This document shows positions 8,356-17,949 of a stretch of DNA of 64,000 nt, piece by piece. This DNA is from Acidimicrobiaceae bacterium. Its GTDB lineage: Bacteria; Actinomycetota; Acidimicrobiia; Acidimicrobiales; Ilumatobacteraceae. Location: contig CANLHV010000001.1 of the NCBI GenBank assembly GCA_947490975.1, positions 1-64,000 on the forward strand, read 5' to 3'. The position numbers and the translations under genes are program-made. Each line of letters begins with the position of its first letter. Positions within the stretch are counted from its first letter, which is position 1. The notes beneath the pieces were generated by a model. The model was not told the origin of the DNA. It saw nothing but the letters and a program-made list of their open reading frames with translations, and ran no database searches.

Positions 8356-10341
8356 TCAAGCAACACTTCTTGTCTCGCCTACATCTGCTGAAAGCTGTTG
8401 AAGAAATTCGTTCATTGGCACATCGCGACGTACGTCGCCACCTCGCGGATTAACCCCGACAGTTGAATTGGCGACATCATCATCGCCAACAACCAATACA
8501 TAAGGAATGCGTTCGAGCTTCGATGCACGAATTCGCTTACCGAGTTGCTCGTCAGCGACAAGTTGATCGACGCGATATCCATCTTCGACTAGCTGCTGAA
8601 CAACTTTGGCCGCATACTCTTCGTGCGCAGAAGCGACCGCTAGAACTCGCACCTGAACCGGTGCGAGCCAAGTCGGAAACGCCCCACCGTAATGTTCGAG
8701 AAGCACGCCAAAGAATCGCTCAATCGAACCGAACAATGCACGATGCAACATGATCGGACGCTTTCGCGAATTATCAGTTGCAATGTATTCAAGACCAAAT
8801 CGCTCAGGAAGATTGAAATCACATTGAATCGTGCTCAATTGCCATTTTCGGCCAATTGCATCACGCACATCAATGTCGATCTTTGGTCCGTAGAAAGCCG
8901 CATCACCCGGAGCAACTGTAAATTGCAAACCGTGTCGATTTAACGCTTCGCGCAATGCGTCTGTCGATTTTTGCCAAATTTCGTCCGAACCAACAGACTT
9001 GTCTGGGTTGCGTGTGCTGAGCTTGAAGTCAAAGTCGCTGAAACCGAAACGACGTAACACACTCAACACAAAATCGAGCAACGAAGCAATCTCATCTGCC
9101 ATTTGCTCTTCGGTACAAAAGATATGACTGTCGTCTTGGGTGAAACCTCGAATTCGCAACAGACCGTGCAGCGTGCCGGCACGTTCGTAGCGATACACGG
9201 TGCCCAATTCGAACAATCGCAGCGGCAGCTCACGATAACTTCGTTGACGATCGCGATAGATCAAGCAGTGCATTGGGCAATTCATCGGTTTTGGATAATA
9301 AGTGCCGTTATCCATTTCCATTGGCGGGTACATGCCGTCTTTGTAGAACTGCAAATGTCCCGAAGTCTCAAATAGATGCGAATTTGCCAAGTGCGGTGTG
9401 AAAACAAATTTGTAGCCACCATTTTGATGTCGCTCGCGGCTGTAATCTTCCATTAATTTTCGAACGATGCCGCCCTTCGGGTGCCAGACCGCCAACCCAC
9501 CGCCGAGTTCTTGCGGAAACGACAGAAGATCCATTTCAACTGCGAGGCGACGGTGATCTCGCTTCTCGGCTTCTTCAAGTCGATGTAAGTGTTCAGCCAG
9601 TGCCGACTTCGACTCCCAGGCGGTGCCATAGATGCGCTGAAGCATCGGACCCTTTTCGTTGCCACGCCAATACGCGCCAGCGACTTTCATCAATGCAAAG
9701 TGGCCAAGTCGACTCGTTGACGGTACGTGTGGCCCTCGACAAAGGTCGACGAAACTGTCGCTGTTGCGGTAGACGCTGACCGCATCGGCGCTGCCGGCCT
9801 CGAGTGCATCGACTGAATCTGCATCTCCCTTTGTTACCCGCTGAATGATTTCACATTTATACGGTTGATCACTAAAAACTTTGAGCGCATCGTCTGCCGA
9901 CATTTCAGAACGCACGAACGGTTGATCAGCAGCGACGATTTGCTGCATGCGCTCGGTGATCGCCACCAAGTCGGCATCGCTAAAAGTTTTGTTATTCGGC
10001 AACTCAAAGTCGTAGTAGAAACCATCTTCAATTGCCGGGCCAATAGAGAACTTGGCGCCTTCAAAAAGTTGAACTACCGCCTGCGCAAGAACATGCGCCG
10101 TTGAGTGCCGCAAAACATGACGACCTGCGTCCGAATCTGCAGTAACAATCGAAACTTGTGCTCCGTCAGCAAGAGCCACACCTAGATCTGTTTCGACGCC
10201 GTTTACAACTGTTGCCACCGCAGCCTGCGCCAAACGCTTGCCGATTGACTGTGCGAGATCTATTCCTGTAGAGCCAGCCGGCAGCTCTCTTACCGATTCA
10301 TCAGGCAGTCGAACTTTGATTACAGAACTATTACTTGGCAC
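8356..10341 (-). CDS. thrS: Threonine--tRNA ligase
   Basis: A 661-residue class II synthetase charging tRNA-Thr. Domains in order: N-terminal TGS (1-65), editing domain with HSTAHVLAQA near 78, catalytic core with motif 2 RYERAGTLHGLLRIRG and FTQDDSHIFC, and motif 3 MLHRALFGSIERFFGVLLEH, then an anticodon-binding domain from about 560. Length is normal for the family. It lies 25 bases after the acyltransferase gene and 18 before the HIT gene, on the same strand. With an operon this compact no T-box leader is present. Confidence 0.98.
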   Translation of the reverse strand: MPSNSSVIKVRLPDESVRELPAGSTGIDLAQSIGKRLAQAAVATVVNGVETDLGVALADGAQVSIVTADSDAGRHVLRHSTAHVLAQAVVQLFEGAKFSIGPAIEDGFYYDFELPNNKTFSDADLVAITERMQQIVAADQPFVRSEMSADDALKVFSDQPYKCEIIQRVTKGDADSVDALEAGSADAVSVYRNSDSFVDLCRGPHVPSTSRLGHFALMKVAGAYWRGNEKGPMLQRIYGTAWESKSALAEHLHRLEEAEKRDHRRLAVEMDLLSFPQELGGGLAVWHPKGGIVRKLMEDYSRERHQNGGYKFVFTPHLANSHLFETSGHLQFYKDGMYPPMEMDNGTYYPKPMNCPMHCLIYRDRQRSYRELPLRLFELGTVYRYERAGTLHGLLRIRGFTQDDSHIFCTEEQMADEIASLLDFVLSVLRRFGFSDFDFKLSTRNPDKSVGSDEIWQKSTDALREALNRHGLQFTVAPGDAAFYGPKIDIDVRDAIGRKWQLSTIQCDFNLPERFGLEYIATDNSRKRPIMLHRALFGSIERFFGVLLEHYGGAFPTWLAPVQVRVLAVASAHEEYAAKVVQQLVEDGYRVDQLVADEQLGKRIRASKLERIPYVLVVGDDDVANSTVGVNPRGGDVRRDVPMNEFLQQLSADVGETRSVA

Positions 10342-10366
10342 GCCTTCAGTCTAGATTGCGGCGGTT

Positions 10367-11101
10367 TTAGATATGGGTTCGATTAACGCTTGATCGCCTT
10401 GGCGCATAGTCATAGACATACTCTTGCTTTGTCAGTGCCTGAATTCGCACCATGATCTCATCGGTGAGTTCGCGCAAAACTTCTGGAGAATCTGCACGCG
10501 ATAAATATTTCTGGGTGTCAATCGGCTCACCAACCACAATCTTGCAATGCTTACCAAACTTTGGCAACACTGTGTCTGGTTTCATTATTTCGCTTGTGCC
10601 AGTTATGCCGACCGGAAAAACAGGGCAACCAAACTTCAGCGCCAAACGTGCCGCGCCTGTTCGACCTTTGTAAAGTCGCCCATCTCGACTTCTTGTACCT
10701 TCAGGGAAGATCCCAAAAAGTTCGCCCCGTGACAACACAGCCTCAACTGAGGCCATCGCCGACGATGCGTTTTCACCGCCCGAGCGATCTAGCGGAATCA
10801 TGCCTATTTTTGTGAACAACCAACGAGTCTTGAAAGAGTCCATGTACTCGCTTTTACCAACCACCGACATGTTGCGTGGTGAGTATGTAAGCAAAAACAC
10901 CGAATCTAGAAAACTGATGTGATTGGCGCACAAAATCGCCGGACCAGTGTGAGGAATTTGTTCAAAGCCCTCCAATGAAAACTTCCAGAGTCGCGTGAAG
11001 AAAAATCTGCAGAACGGTCTGAAGCGAGTCTGAAACTTGGTTGCGCCGACAAATTTTGACGGATCAAACTGTCTCGCATTTTTGGCTCTACGCCGCGCCA
11101 T
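10367..11101 (-). CDS. 1-acyl-sn-glycerol-3-phosphate acyltransferase family protein (PlsC-like)
   Basis: A 244-residue membrane-associated acyltransferase, probably adding the second acyl chain to lysophosphatidic acid. The catalytic HX4D motif is NHISFLDSVF with His61 and Asp66; the glycerol-3-phosphate-binding motif FPEGTRSRDGRLYKG follows at about 140, then GCPVFPVGITGT. The N and C termini are basic. It starts 3 bases after the mshC stop and is upstream of thrS, so it fits the lipid theme of this operon. The exact lysophospholipid acceptor cannot be read from sequence. Confidence 0.9.
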   Translation of the reverse strand: MARRRAKNARQFDPSKFVGATKFQTRFRPFCRFFFTRLWKFSLEGFEQIPHTGPAILCANHISFLDSVFLLTYSPRNMSVVGKSEYMDSFKTRWLFTKIGMIPLDRSGGENASSAMASVEAVLSRGELFGIFPEGTRSRDGRLYKGRTGAARLALKFGCPVFPVGITGTSEIMKPDTVLPKFGKHCKIVVGEPIDTQKYLSRADSPEVLRELTDEIMVRIQALTKQEYVYDYAPRRSSVNRTHI

Positions 11102-11103
11102 GT

Positions 11104-12228
11104 CTAGACCTCGACACCCAACAATCGAGCGCCCAAAGCAACATTGTGACCAGACTTTGCGGCGTCATCAAGCACGGCAATTGCGGCTGGAACATTTAAG
11201 TCATCGTCAAGCGCGTTGCGAACTTGTTCGATGCCCGCACTGCCATCGCCCGCAATTGCCTGCGACCACATCTGCAAGCGATTATGAGCGGCCGGCATCG
11301 CTTCGGGTGTCCACTCCCATTCGTGTCGATAATGATTTGCGATCAAAGCCAATCGAATCGCACGTGGATCATGTTGCTTGCGTAAACGATCTACAAATTC
11401 AAGATTGCCAAGACTCTTCGACATCTTGCTTCCGTTCATGAACACCATCGCTACATGCATCCAGTGTTTGACAAACAACTCGCCTGTTGCTGCTTCAGAC
11501 TGCGCACGCTCACACTCGTGGTGCGGAAATATCAAGTCGCTTCCGCCGCCGTGCAGATCAATTGTTGAGCCAAGTTCGCGCAACGCCAATGCCGAACATT
11601 CAATATGCCAACCAGGACGACCAGGGCCCCAAATAGTGTCCCAACTTGGTTCGTCGGCGGCAGACGGTTGCCACAGTACAAAATCAAGAGGATGACGCTT
11701 GTGCGGATCTTCGATGTGGCCACCGCGTTCGGCGGCTAGTCGCATCATCGTGTCGTTGTCGTAATTCGAGACAGTGCCGAACGAGCCAAACTTGGTTACA
11801 TCGAAATAAACACTCTGGCCCGCTTGATAGGCGAAACCTTTTTCTATAACCATGCCGATAAACCCGCGAATATCAGATATCGCCGAAGATGCACGTGGCG
11901 TGCTGTAAACATCCAGAGCGTTCAGCGCCTTCATGTCGGCGTTGAACCGCGCCTCTTCGCCTGCGGCGAGGTCAAGATAGTGAACACCTAACTCACGCGC
12001 CTTGGCAAACAATGGGTCGTCGACATCAGTGACATTGCGAACACATTTCACAGAGTGCCCAAGGTCTATCAACCTTCGTTGCAACACATCATATGTAATG
12101 AAAGTAAACGCATGTCCGATATGTGTTGCGTCGTACGGTGTGATGCCGCACGTATACATCAAGACCTGCTGATCAGCAACGAAGTCTACGACACGCTTTT
12201 TCGCCGTGTCATAAAGCTTCAGCGTCAA
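11104..12228 (-). CDS. mshC: L-cysteine:glucosaminyl-inositol ligase MshC (mycothiol synthesis)
   Basis: MshC joins cysteine to GlcN-inositol with ATP. The protein is related to CysRS but shows MshC traits: MYTCGITPYDATHIGHAFTF instead of the CysRS CGPT form, and it stops soon after the KMSKS region without the CysRS C-terminal tRNA-binding part. Cys27, WHIECS and HGGGSDLIFPHHECE supply the zinc ligands; KMSKS is in NGSKMSKSLGNLEF. I choose the TTG at 12228, which overlaps the npdG stop as TTGA and gives 374 residues starting at LTLKLYDT; the open frame upstream lies inside npdG. A true CysRS is the alternative, less likely given these traits. Confidence 0.82.
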   Translation of the reverse strand: MTLKLYDTAKKRVVDFVADQQVLMYTCGITPYDATHIGHAFTFITYDVLQRRLIDLGHSVKCVRNVTDVDDPLFAKARELGVHYLDLAAGEEARFNADMKALNALDVYSTPRASSAISDIRGFIGMVIEKGFAYQAGQSVYFDVTKFGSFGTVSNYDNDTMMRLAAERGGHIEDPHKRHPLDFVLWQPSAADEPSWDTIWGPGRPGWHIECSALALRELGSTIDLHGGGSDLIFPHHECERAQSEAATGELFVKHWMHVAMVFMNGSKMSKSLGNLEFVDRLRKQHDPRAIRLALIANHYRHEWEWTPEAMPAAHNRLQMWSQAIAGDGSAGIEQVRNALDDDLNVPAAIAVLDDAAKSGHNVALGARLLGVEV

Positions 12229-12896
12229 ACCGCACCACCACGCTCTGGTATTCCGGTGAGTCGAGGTGCAACTCTGGTTTTGTATCGAACATTTAATTGC
12301 AACAACACAGCCGTAAATGCCTCGATCGCCAAAGCATTCGACAACGTCCCAGCATTTAACGGACGGCACCCGGGAATTTTTGAAACCATCTCGCTAACGG
12401 TCGCAGTCGCAACTGGATCATCAGAACAAATCAAAACGTCACTGTCAACTTCATGTCCGAGTCTTCCTAGTTCGGTGGCCGGCAAATGTTGAAATGCAGC
12501 TACTACTCGCGACAGCGGAATCTCAGCCTGAACATGTGCGGCGATACTTCCGCGCGGTGGAACAAGGGGTTGAAATTCTTTGCCAACTCGCACGAGCGCA
12601 TTAGCCATCGTCACCACGATTTTTCCGGCCAAGTCTTGCGTGTGTTCATTCACAACGGTCGCCGCAGAATCCCATGGGGTTGCGATGACAACCAAGTCGC
12701 AATGGGCCGCCTGATCGTTGTCACCGCCAGAAATATTCAACTTGTAGTCGGGCCATTTTTTGATCAGAACATCGCAAACATCTTGTGCTTTTTTAGCGTC
12801 TCGAGAACCAAGCACAACCTCATAACCCACTGATGCCAACCGCAAGCCCAATGCACTGCCCGCTGGGCCTGTTCCGCCTAATAAGCCAATGCGCAT
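12225..12896 (-). CDS. npdG: NADPH-dependent F420 reductase (F420H2:NADP+ oxidoreductase)
   Basis: A 223-residue Rossmann protein that moves hydride between NADPH and coenzyme F420. The family opening is clear, MRIGLLGGTGPAGSALGLRL, followed by VVLGSRDAKKAQ, VVIATPWD and the central VPPRGSIAAHVQAEIPLSRV block typical of Fno/NpdG. ATG at 12896 is preferred to the TTG three codons upstream because it aligns with the family start and lies 8 bases from a TAGCGT hexamer. Its stop overlaps the mshC start. The pairing of F420 and mycothiol genes points to actinobacterial redox metabolism. Confidence 0.88.
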   Translation of the reverse strand: MRIGLLGGTGPAGSALGLRLASVGYEVVLGSRDAKKAQDVCDVLIKKWPDYKLNISGGDNDQAAHCDLVVIATPWDSAATVVNEHTQDLAGKIVVTMANALVRVGKEFQPLVPPRGSIAAHVQAEIPLSRVVAAFQHLPATELGRLGHEVDSDVLICSDDPVATATVSEMVSKIPGCRPLNAGTLSNALAIEAFTAVLLQLNVRYKTRVAPRLTGIPERGGAV

Positions 12897-12904
12897 ACTT
12901 GGCA

Positions 12905-12910
12905 ACGCTA
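12905..12910 (-). promoter_or_regulatory. Putative -10 element of npdG
   Basis: TAGCGT on the minus strand, 8 bases before the ATG at 12896. This spacing would place the transcript start at or one base before the start codon. No -35 match is obvious. Confidence 0.35.
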
Positions 12911-12995
12911 CCTATCGGCAGGGCAAGAATACGAGTTATAAAAGGCATCTAGCGATCGCACAGCGTTGCTCAGGACAAAACCTGCTTAAACCAAC

Positions 12996-13001
12996 TACCG
13001 T
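12996..13001 (+). promoter_or_regulatory. Putative -10 element of fabI/inhA, leaderless
   Basis: TACCGT lies 7 bases before the GTG at 13009. There is no Shine-Dalgarno between them, so a leaderless transcript is the simplest reading. It supports GTG 13009 as the start rather than the longer open frame that begins inside npdG. Confidence 0.4.
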
Positions 13002-13008
13002 TGAATAC

Positions 13009-13776
13009 GTGGGCATTTTAAATGGAAAAAATATTGTTATTACCGGCGTACTGACTGAAGCTTCGTTGGCTTTCGGAGTTGCGCAACTTGCTCAGCAAGA
13101 AGGTGCGACGATTGTGCTGACTGGTGCGGGTCGCGGACTCTCAATAACTCAGCGTGCAGCCAAGAAACTTGACTCACCTGTTGAAGTTGTCGAATTTGAT
13201 GTCACGGTTGAAGAACACACCGTCACCGCCCGACAAGAGATTCAAAAGATTCTTGGACGCGTCGATGGAGTCTTGCACTCGATTGGTTTTGCGCCAGCCG
13301 CCTGCCTTGGAGACGACTTCATGGCCGCAACATGGCAAGACGTTTCTACTGCAATGCACATCTCTGCTTACTCACTCAAGACTTTGGCCGATGCCTTTGT
13401 GCCACTGATGACTTCAGGCGGCACAATCGTCGGTCTCGACTTCGACAATACGGTTGCTTGGCCTGCATACAACTGGATGGGTGTGGCAAAATCTGCTTTA
13501 GAGAGCACAAATCGCTATCTAGCCAAAGCACTCGGACCAAAAAATATTCGATGCAACTTGATTGCGGCCGGACCGATTCGCACCATGGCGGCAAAATCGA
13601 TTCCGTCATTTAGTGCGTTCGAAGACATCTGGAGCGATCGCGCACCACTGGGTTGGGATGTCAATAATTCTGCTCCTGTCGCCCGCAGTGCGGTTGCACT
13701 ATTGGGCGATTGGTTTCCGGCGACGACCGGCGAGATCATTCATGTCGACGGTGGTTTTCACTCAACTGGCGCTTAA
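13009..13776 (+). CDS. fabI: Enoyl-[acyl-carrier-protein] reductase, FabI/InhA type
   Basis: NADH-dependent reductase for the last step of the fatty acid elongation cycle. The 255-residue protein begins GILNGKNIVITGVLTEASLA, the usual FabI/InhA opening. The catalytic set is in AYNWMGVAKSALES: Tyr154, Met157 and Lys161, in the same wording as mycobacterial InhA. AAGPIRTMAAKSI and the C-terminal TGEIIHVDGGF also match. The next gene follows after 6 bases. InhA-like wording does not by itself prove mycolic acid synthesis; a FAS-II role for ordinary fatty acids is likely here. Confidence 0.95.
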   Translation: MGILNGKNIVITGVLTEASLAFGVAQLAQQEGATIVLTGAGRGLSITQRAAKKLDSPVEVVEFDVTVEEHTVTARQEIQKILGRVDGVLHSIGFAPAACLGDDFMAATWQDVSTAMHISAYSLKTLADAFVPLMTSGGTIVGLDFDNTVAWPAYNWMGVAKSALESTNRYLAKALGPKNIRCNLIAAGPIRTMAAKSIPSFSAFEDIWSDRAPLGWDVNNSAPVARSAVALLGDWFPATTGEIIHVDGGFHSTGA

Positions 13777-13782
13777 GGTCAA

Positions 13783-15330
13783 ATGAAAAATTCGAGCAAG
13801 AATTTTTCTGCTTTCGGCGTCGTTGCACTCATCTCTTCGCTGTCGGTTTCAATTTTTAGCGCAGCGATTGCGCAAGCGTCAAATGACCCGGCTTTCGAAT
13901 CACAATGGGGTATCAGTGCAATAAATGCGAGCGAAATCTGGACTTTGTCTACCGGCAAAGGTGTCACCGTTGCAGTAATCGACTCTGGCTCTGGCCCAAA
14001 CCCTGATCTGAACCAAAACCTAATCGCCGGTCGGGCAATTGTCCGCGGTCGAATTAGTGAGCCATCGACAGATGTCGACCCAGTCGGCCACGGCACGCAT
14101 GTGGCTGGCATCATCGCCGGCCAACGCGACAACGCAATCGGAATCAGCGGCATTGCACCTGACGCAAAAATCTTGCCGATTCGAATTCTTGATTCGCGAG
14201 GTGATGGATCAGAAGTCGACCTCGCCCAAGCAATTCGCTTCGCTGTTGATCAAGGTGCTCAAGTCATAAACCTGTCTTTGGGCGGAGCCGTTCAAACTGG
14301 CGGATTACAAATTGCGCTCGAATATGCCGCCGAGAACGAAGTATTGGTCGTAGCCGCGGCCGGCAACGGTGGTCCGTCGGCAGGCACCACCTACCCAGCT
14401 GGCAATGACTTGGCGATTGCTGTAACAGCAGTCGACCAAACTCTCAATGCCCCATCGTTCAATCAACGAGGCGCCTACATTGATATCTCCGCGCCCGGCA
14501 TCAATATTTGCTCTACCGTTCGGCTCGACGCAATTGTCGATATCTCTCGCCGATGTGCAGGCGCAAACGAACCTTACGTAACAATGAGTGGCACCAGCAT
14601 GGCGACCGCGCATGTCAGTGGGGTCGCTGCTTTGATCTTTGCTGCGCGACCTGACTTTAGTGCGCTTCAGGTTCGCGAAGTCATGATCGCAACTGCAAAA
14701 GACATCGGCGCAGCAGGGCGCGATGAAGTATTTGGTGCCGGACTCATAGATGCTTACGCAATATTTAAGGCGCTCGGATTCTTCCCGGAACAAGTCGTCT
14801 TTCCAACCGTTTCATCTCTCGGTCGTGTTGGCCAAGAATCAATTGGCGGAACGGTGCAAATTCCAGAAAGTGAAAGATTGCAGTGGTACCGCTGTTTATC
14901 ACCTGGCGATGCAACGCTTGTGATTCCCTTGGATTGTGTGGCAATTTCACGCGCACAGAAAAACGTATACGCACCAACTCGAAAAGACATCGGCACATTT
15001 TTGCGATTCGGCACTTTGATTTCTGTTGGCGGCACGCCTCAGATGCGATTTTCGTCCACCACTCCAAAGGTTTCAGCAATATGGACGACGATTTCAACTC
15101 TTGAAGTTGGCACTAAAACACCGATTAAAGATTTGGTAGTCAGCGCTTCAAAAAGCAAGACAAGTGCGCGCGTTGTCTCAGGACCTTGCAAAATCGTGCG
15201 ACAATCTCTGATCGCAGATACGAGTGGTACCTGCAAGATCAGAATTTTCGCAGAACCAAAAACTCCGTACTCTGGTTTGGCACAAACTGTCGTTCTTGAG
15301 ATTGTTGATAAGAACGAAGTAACAAATTAA
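13783..15330 (+). CDS. Secreted subtilisin-like serine protease (S8)
   Basis: A 515-residue exported protease. Residues 1-32 are a signal peptide ending near AIAQAS. The catalytic triad is Asp67 (VAVIDSGSG), His103 (GHGTHVAGI) and Ser272 (SGTSMATAHVSG), with the oxyanion Asn195 in AAAGNGGPS. The catalytic domain ends near residue 330. The remaining 180 residues form a β-rich tail with LQWYRC, a segment typical of repeated Ig-like surface domains in Actinobacteria, and hold four to five cysteines. There is no sorting motif. It sits between fabI and a YyaL gene with almost no spacing, an odd setting for a secreted protease. Confidence 0.92.
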   Translation: MKNSSKNFSAFGVVALISSLSVSIFSAAIAQASNDPAFESQWGISAINASEIWTLSTGKGVTVAVIDSGSGPNPDLNQNLIAGRAIVRGRISEPSTDVDPVGHGTHVAGIIAGQRDNAIGISGIAPDAKILPIRILDSRGDGSEVDLAQAIRFAVDQGAQVINLSLGGAVQTGGLQIALEYAAENEVLVVAAAGNGGPSAGTTYPAGNDLAIAVTAVDQTLNAPSFNQRGAYIDISAPGINICSTVRLDAIVDISRRCAGANEPYVTMSGTSMATAHVSGVAALIFAARPDFSALQVREVMIATAKDIGAAGRDEVFGAGLIDAYAIFKALGFFPEQVVFPTVSSLGRVGQESIGGTVQIPESERLQWYRCLSPGDATLVIPLDCVAISRAQKNVYAPTRKDIGTFLRFGTLISVGGTPQMRFSSTTPKVSAIWTTISTLEVGTKTPIKDLVVSASKSKTSARVVSGPCKIVRQSLIADTSGTCKIRIFAEPKTPYSGLAQTVVLEIVDKNEVTN

Positions 15331-17337
15331 ATGAGCAATCGTCTGGCGCTCGAAACAAGCCCGTATCTTCGACAACATCAAAACAACCCTGTCGATTGGT
15401 TTAGTTGGTCACCCGAGGCATTCACCGAAGCTAAACGCCGAGGAGTACCGATTTTGCTCTCAGTCGGCTATTCGGCATGCCACTGGTGCCACGTCATGGC
15501 CCACGAATGTTTTGAAGACCAAGAAACAGCAAACTTAATGAACCAACTTTTCGTGAACATCAAAGTCGATCGTGAAGAGCGCCCCGACATTGACGCTCTT
15601 TATATGGATGCCGTACAGGCAATGTCAGGACGTGGCGGTTGGCCGATGACCGTATTCATGAGCCCCGATGGCCACCCTTTTTATGGCGGTACTTACTTTC
15701 CGAAACCATCGTTTATGAAACTAATGAACGCTGTCAGCGATGCATGGCAAAACCGTCGCACCGACATCGAGAACAACATTGTGGCACTCGGTGAATCACT
15801 CTCGAGAACCGCAGCCGTCACCCCAGACGAATCGTTGCCAAATTTTAATTTAGTGACCCGAGCATGCGAGCAACTCGAAGCAGCATTTGATCATCAATGG
15901 GGCGGATTTGGCAACGCGCCAAAGTTTCCGAGCACGATGAACATTGATTTGTTGCTACGAAGATACCAAGAAGAACCAAGCGAAACATTGAAAAACATCA
16001 TCGTCACAACGTTGGACGCGATGGCCTCAGGTGGAATGTATGACCACATCGGTGGTGGATTCTCGCGCTACAGCGTGGACGAAAAATGGTTGGTTCCACA
16101 TTTTGAAAAAATGCTCTACGACCAGGCCCTACTTCTTCGCGTCTATGCACACGCGGCCACCGTTTTCAAATCTGAGAATTACCAACAGATTTGTTCAGAA
16201 ATAGTTGAGTATGTGCTGCGCGACTTACGCAATCAAGACGGAGGTTTTTTCAGCGCAGAAGATGCAGATTCGCTCGATGATCACGGCCATTCACATGAGG
16301 GATACTTTTATGTCTTCACACCATCTGAGTTGCGCGAGATTCTGCCAAAGAATTTGGTCGAACTCGCTTTTGACCATTATGAAATCTCGGATGCAGGCAA
16401 CTTTGAAGGAAAGAATATCCCGACCCGATTGACCCACAGGGGTGACTTCAAGCGATCGCCAGAGATCGAAGAAATACGCAAGATTATTTTCGAGGCCAGA
16501 AAAAAACGAAAGCGCCCACTGCTAGATGACAAAATTCTCACCGAATGGAACGCGATGATGGCTGCATCGCTGATTGAGGCAGCAAACTTGCTGGGCCGCA
16601 AAGACTGGCTCGAGAAAGCCGAACAGAACTGTGAGTTTCTGTTTCGCGAATTACGAATCAGCGATCTCGAAAACGGTTCTTCGAGATGGATGCGCAGTTG
16701 GCAACATGACGGCCTACCACGGGCTAGACATCGGGCACTCGCCTGCGATCTCGCACATTTGGTCGATGCATTTACCCGTCTTGCAGAAGCAACCGGAAAA
16801 GCAATATGGATCTCGCGCAGCATCGAAGTCACTGAGCAGCTTCTTGCCGATTATTGGGATGAGAAAAACGGTGGCTTTTTTACGGTCGCGGCCGATGCCG
16901 AGCAATTAATTGTGCGGCAAAAAGACTTGCTTGACAATGCCACGCCATCTGCGAACTCAGTGGCTGCAAACGCCCTGCTGAGACTCGGGGCCCTAACTGG
17001 CGACGAGAAATTCTCGCGCTACGCCCACGAAATACTGCGACTCTTCACACGAATCGCTGAGGCTGCGCCAAGTGCTTTCGGCAATTTATTGCACGCGGTT
17101 TATCTCTTGAACAAGGGTGTCACTGAGATTGCGATAACTGGAGACAAACCCGAATTAATCGATTTGGTCAAACAGAGTTGGTTACCGACGGCCGTGCTTA
17201 CCTACGGCGAGCCATTTGAATCACCACTTTGGAAAGACCGGCGACCGGGGTTTGCCTATGTTTGCCAAAATTATGTCTGCAGTGCACCAGTGTCGACAGT
17301 CGATCAATTGCGAGAGGCTCTTGCTTCTCTGAGTTAA
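15331..17337 (+). CDS. YyaL/SSP411 family protein (DUF255 thioredoxin-like plus α/α barrel)
   Basis: A 668-residue protein starting directly after the protease stop. Residues 1-165 are the DUF255 thioredoxin-fold domain with NPVDWFSWSPEAF, the conserved CHWCHVMAHECFED and NIKVDREERPDID. The rest is an α/α-toroid like N-acylglucosamine 2-epimerase, with GGFGNAPKFP and VPHFEKMLYDQALLL. Length and motifs match bacterial YyaL and mammalian SPATA20. Function is unknown; a role in redox or carbohydrate handling is suspected only from the fold. The stop overlaps the convergent nitroreductase stop as TTAA. Confidence 0.93.
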   Translation: MSNRLALETSPYLRQHQNNPVDWFSWSPEAFTEAKRRGVPILLSVGYSACHWCHVMAHECFEDQETANLMNQLFVNIKVDREERPDIDALYMDAVQAMSGRGGWPMTVFMSPDGHPFYGGTYFPKPSFMKLMNAVSDAWQNRRTDIENNIVALGESLSRTAAVTPDESLPNFNLVTRACEQLEAAFDHQWGGFGNAPKFPSTMNIDLLLRRYQEEPSETLKNIIVTTLDAMASGGMYDHIGGGFSRYSVDEKWLVPHFEKMLYDQALLLRVYAHAATVFKSENYQQICSEIVEYVLRDLRNQDGGFFSAEDADSLDDHGHSHEGYFYVFTPSELREILPKNLVELAFDHYEISDAGNFEGKNIPTRLTHRGDFKRSPEIEEIRKIIFEARKKRKRPLLDDKILTEWNAMMAASLIEAANLLGRKDWLEKAEQNCEFLFRELRISDLENGSSRWMRSWQHDGLPRARHRALACDLAHLVDAFTRLAEATGKAIWISRSIEVTEQLLADYWDEKNGGFFTVAADAEQLIVRQKDLLDNATPSANSVAANALLRLGALTGDEKFSRYAHEILRLFTRIAEAAPSAFGNLLHAVYLLNKGVTEIAITGDKPELIDLVKQSWLPTAVLTYGEPFESPLWKDRRPGFAYVCQNYVCSAPVSTVDQLREALASLS

Positions 17338-17939
17338 AAACTGCCCTCACGAATAATCTCTGATGGTTTGCGCCTTGGACGCTTAGCGCTGGCACCGCGG
17401 TCAGTCGGTTTGTCTAACAGTGGCCAACCGATTGCCACTGCACCGATTAGCTGCATCTGTTCAGGAACTTTGAATTCAGCCCGCAACTGGTCTTCGCCAT
17501 TGAATACCCCAAAGAAAAGCGCGCCGAGCCCAACATCATGCGCGGCGAGCAAAAGTTGCATCGTCGCAAAAGATGCGTCGACCGTCCAATATGGCGTTGG
17601 CCACGCAGATGTTTCGTCACCGAGTTTCGTTTTCGCCTTGTCGGGTTCGCTATAGCGCTCTAGATAGGCGTGAGGGTCGGCAAAAACCAAACCAATCACT
17701 GGCGCGTCTAGAAGATGTTGCCAACGAAAGCTTGACCGTTTTTCACGTGGCAATGAAAGATTCCAAAATTTTGCAGTTTGTTCATCGCGCAGTAGCAATA
17801 AATGCCAGCCCTGAGTTTTTCCGGCTGACGGAGCGCGTGACGCAAGATCAACAATTCTGTTTAAAAGTTCTGAATCGACAGGCGCCTTGCGAAATGCACG
17901 CACCATTTTGCGTGAGCGAACGCAGTCCGCGAACTGCAT
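17334..17939 (-). CDS. Nitroreductase family protein
   Basis: A 201-residue FMN-binding nitroreductase. The N-terminal RSRKMVRAFRKAPVD and SRAPSAGKTQGWHLLLL are the usual FMN phosphate and ring contacts; ATMQLLLAAHDVGLGALFFG and AIGWPLLDKP are the second FMN block. The tail is basic (KRPRRKPSE). Such proteins reduce nitro groups, quinones or enones; the true substrate is unknown. In F420-using Actinobacteria some related proteins act on F420-linked substrates, but nothing in this sequence shows it. It runs convergently into the YyaL gene. Confidence 0.88.
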   Translation of the reverse strand: MQFADCVRSRKMVRAFRKAPVDSELLNRIVDLASRAPSAGKTQGWHLLLLRDEQTAKFWNLSLPREKRSSFRWQHLLDAPVIGLVFADPHAYLERYSEPDKAKTKLGDETSAWPTPYWTVDASFATMQLLLAAHDVGLGALFFGVFNGEDQLRAEFKVPEQMQLIGAVAIGWPLLDKPTDRGASAKRPRRKPSEIIREGSF

Positions 17940-17949
17940 AACAAAATAT

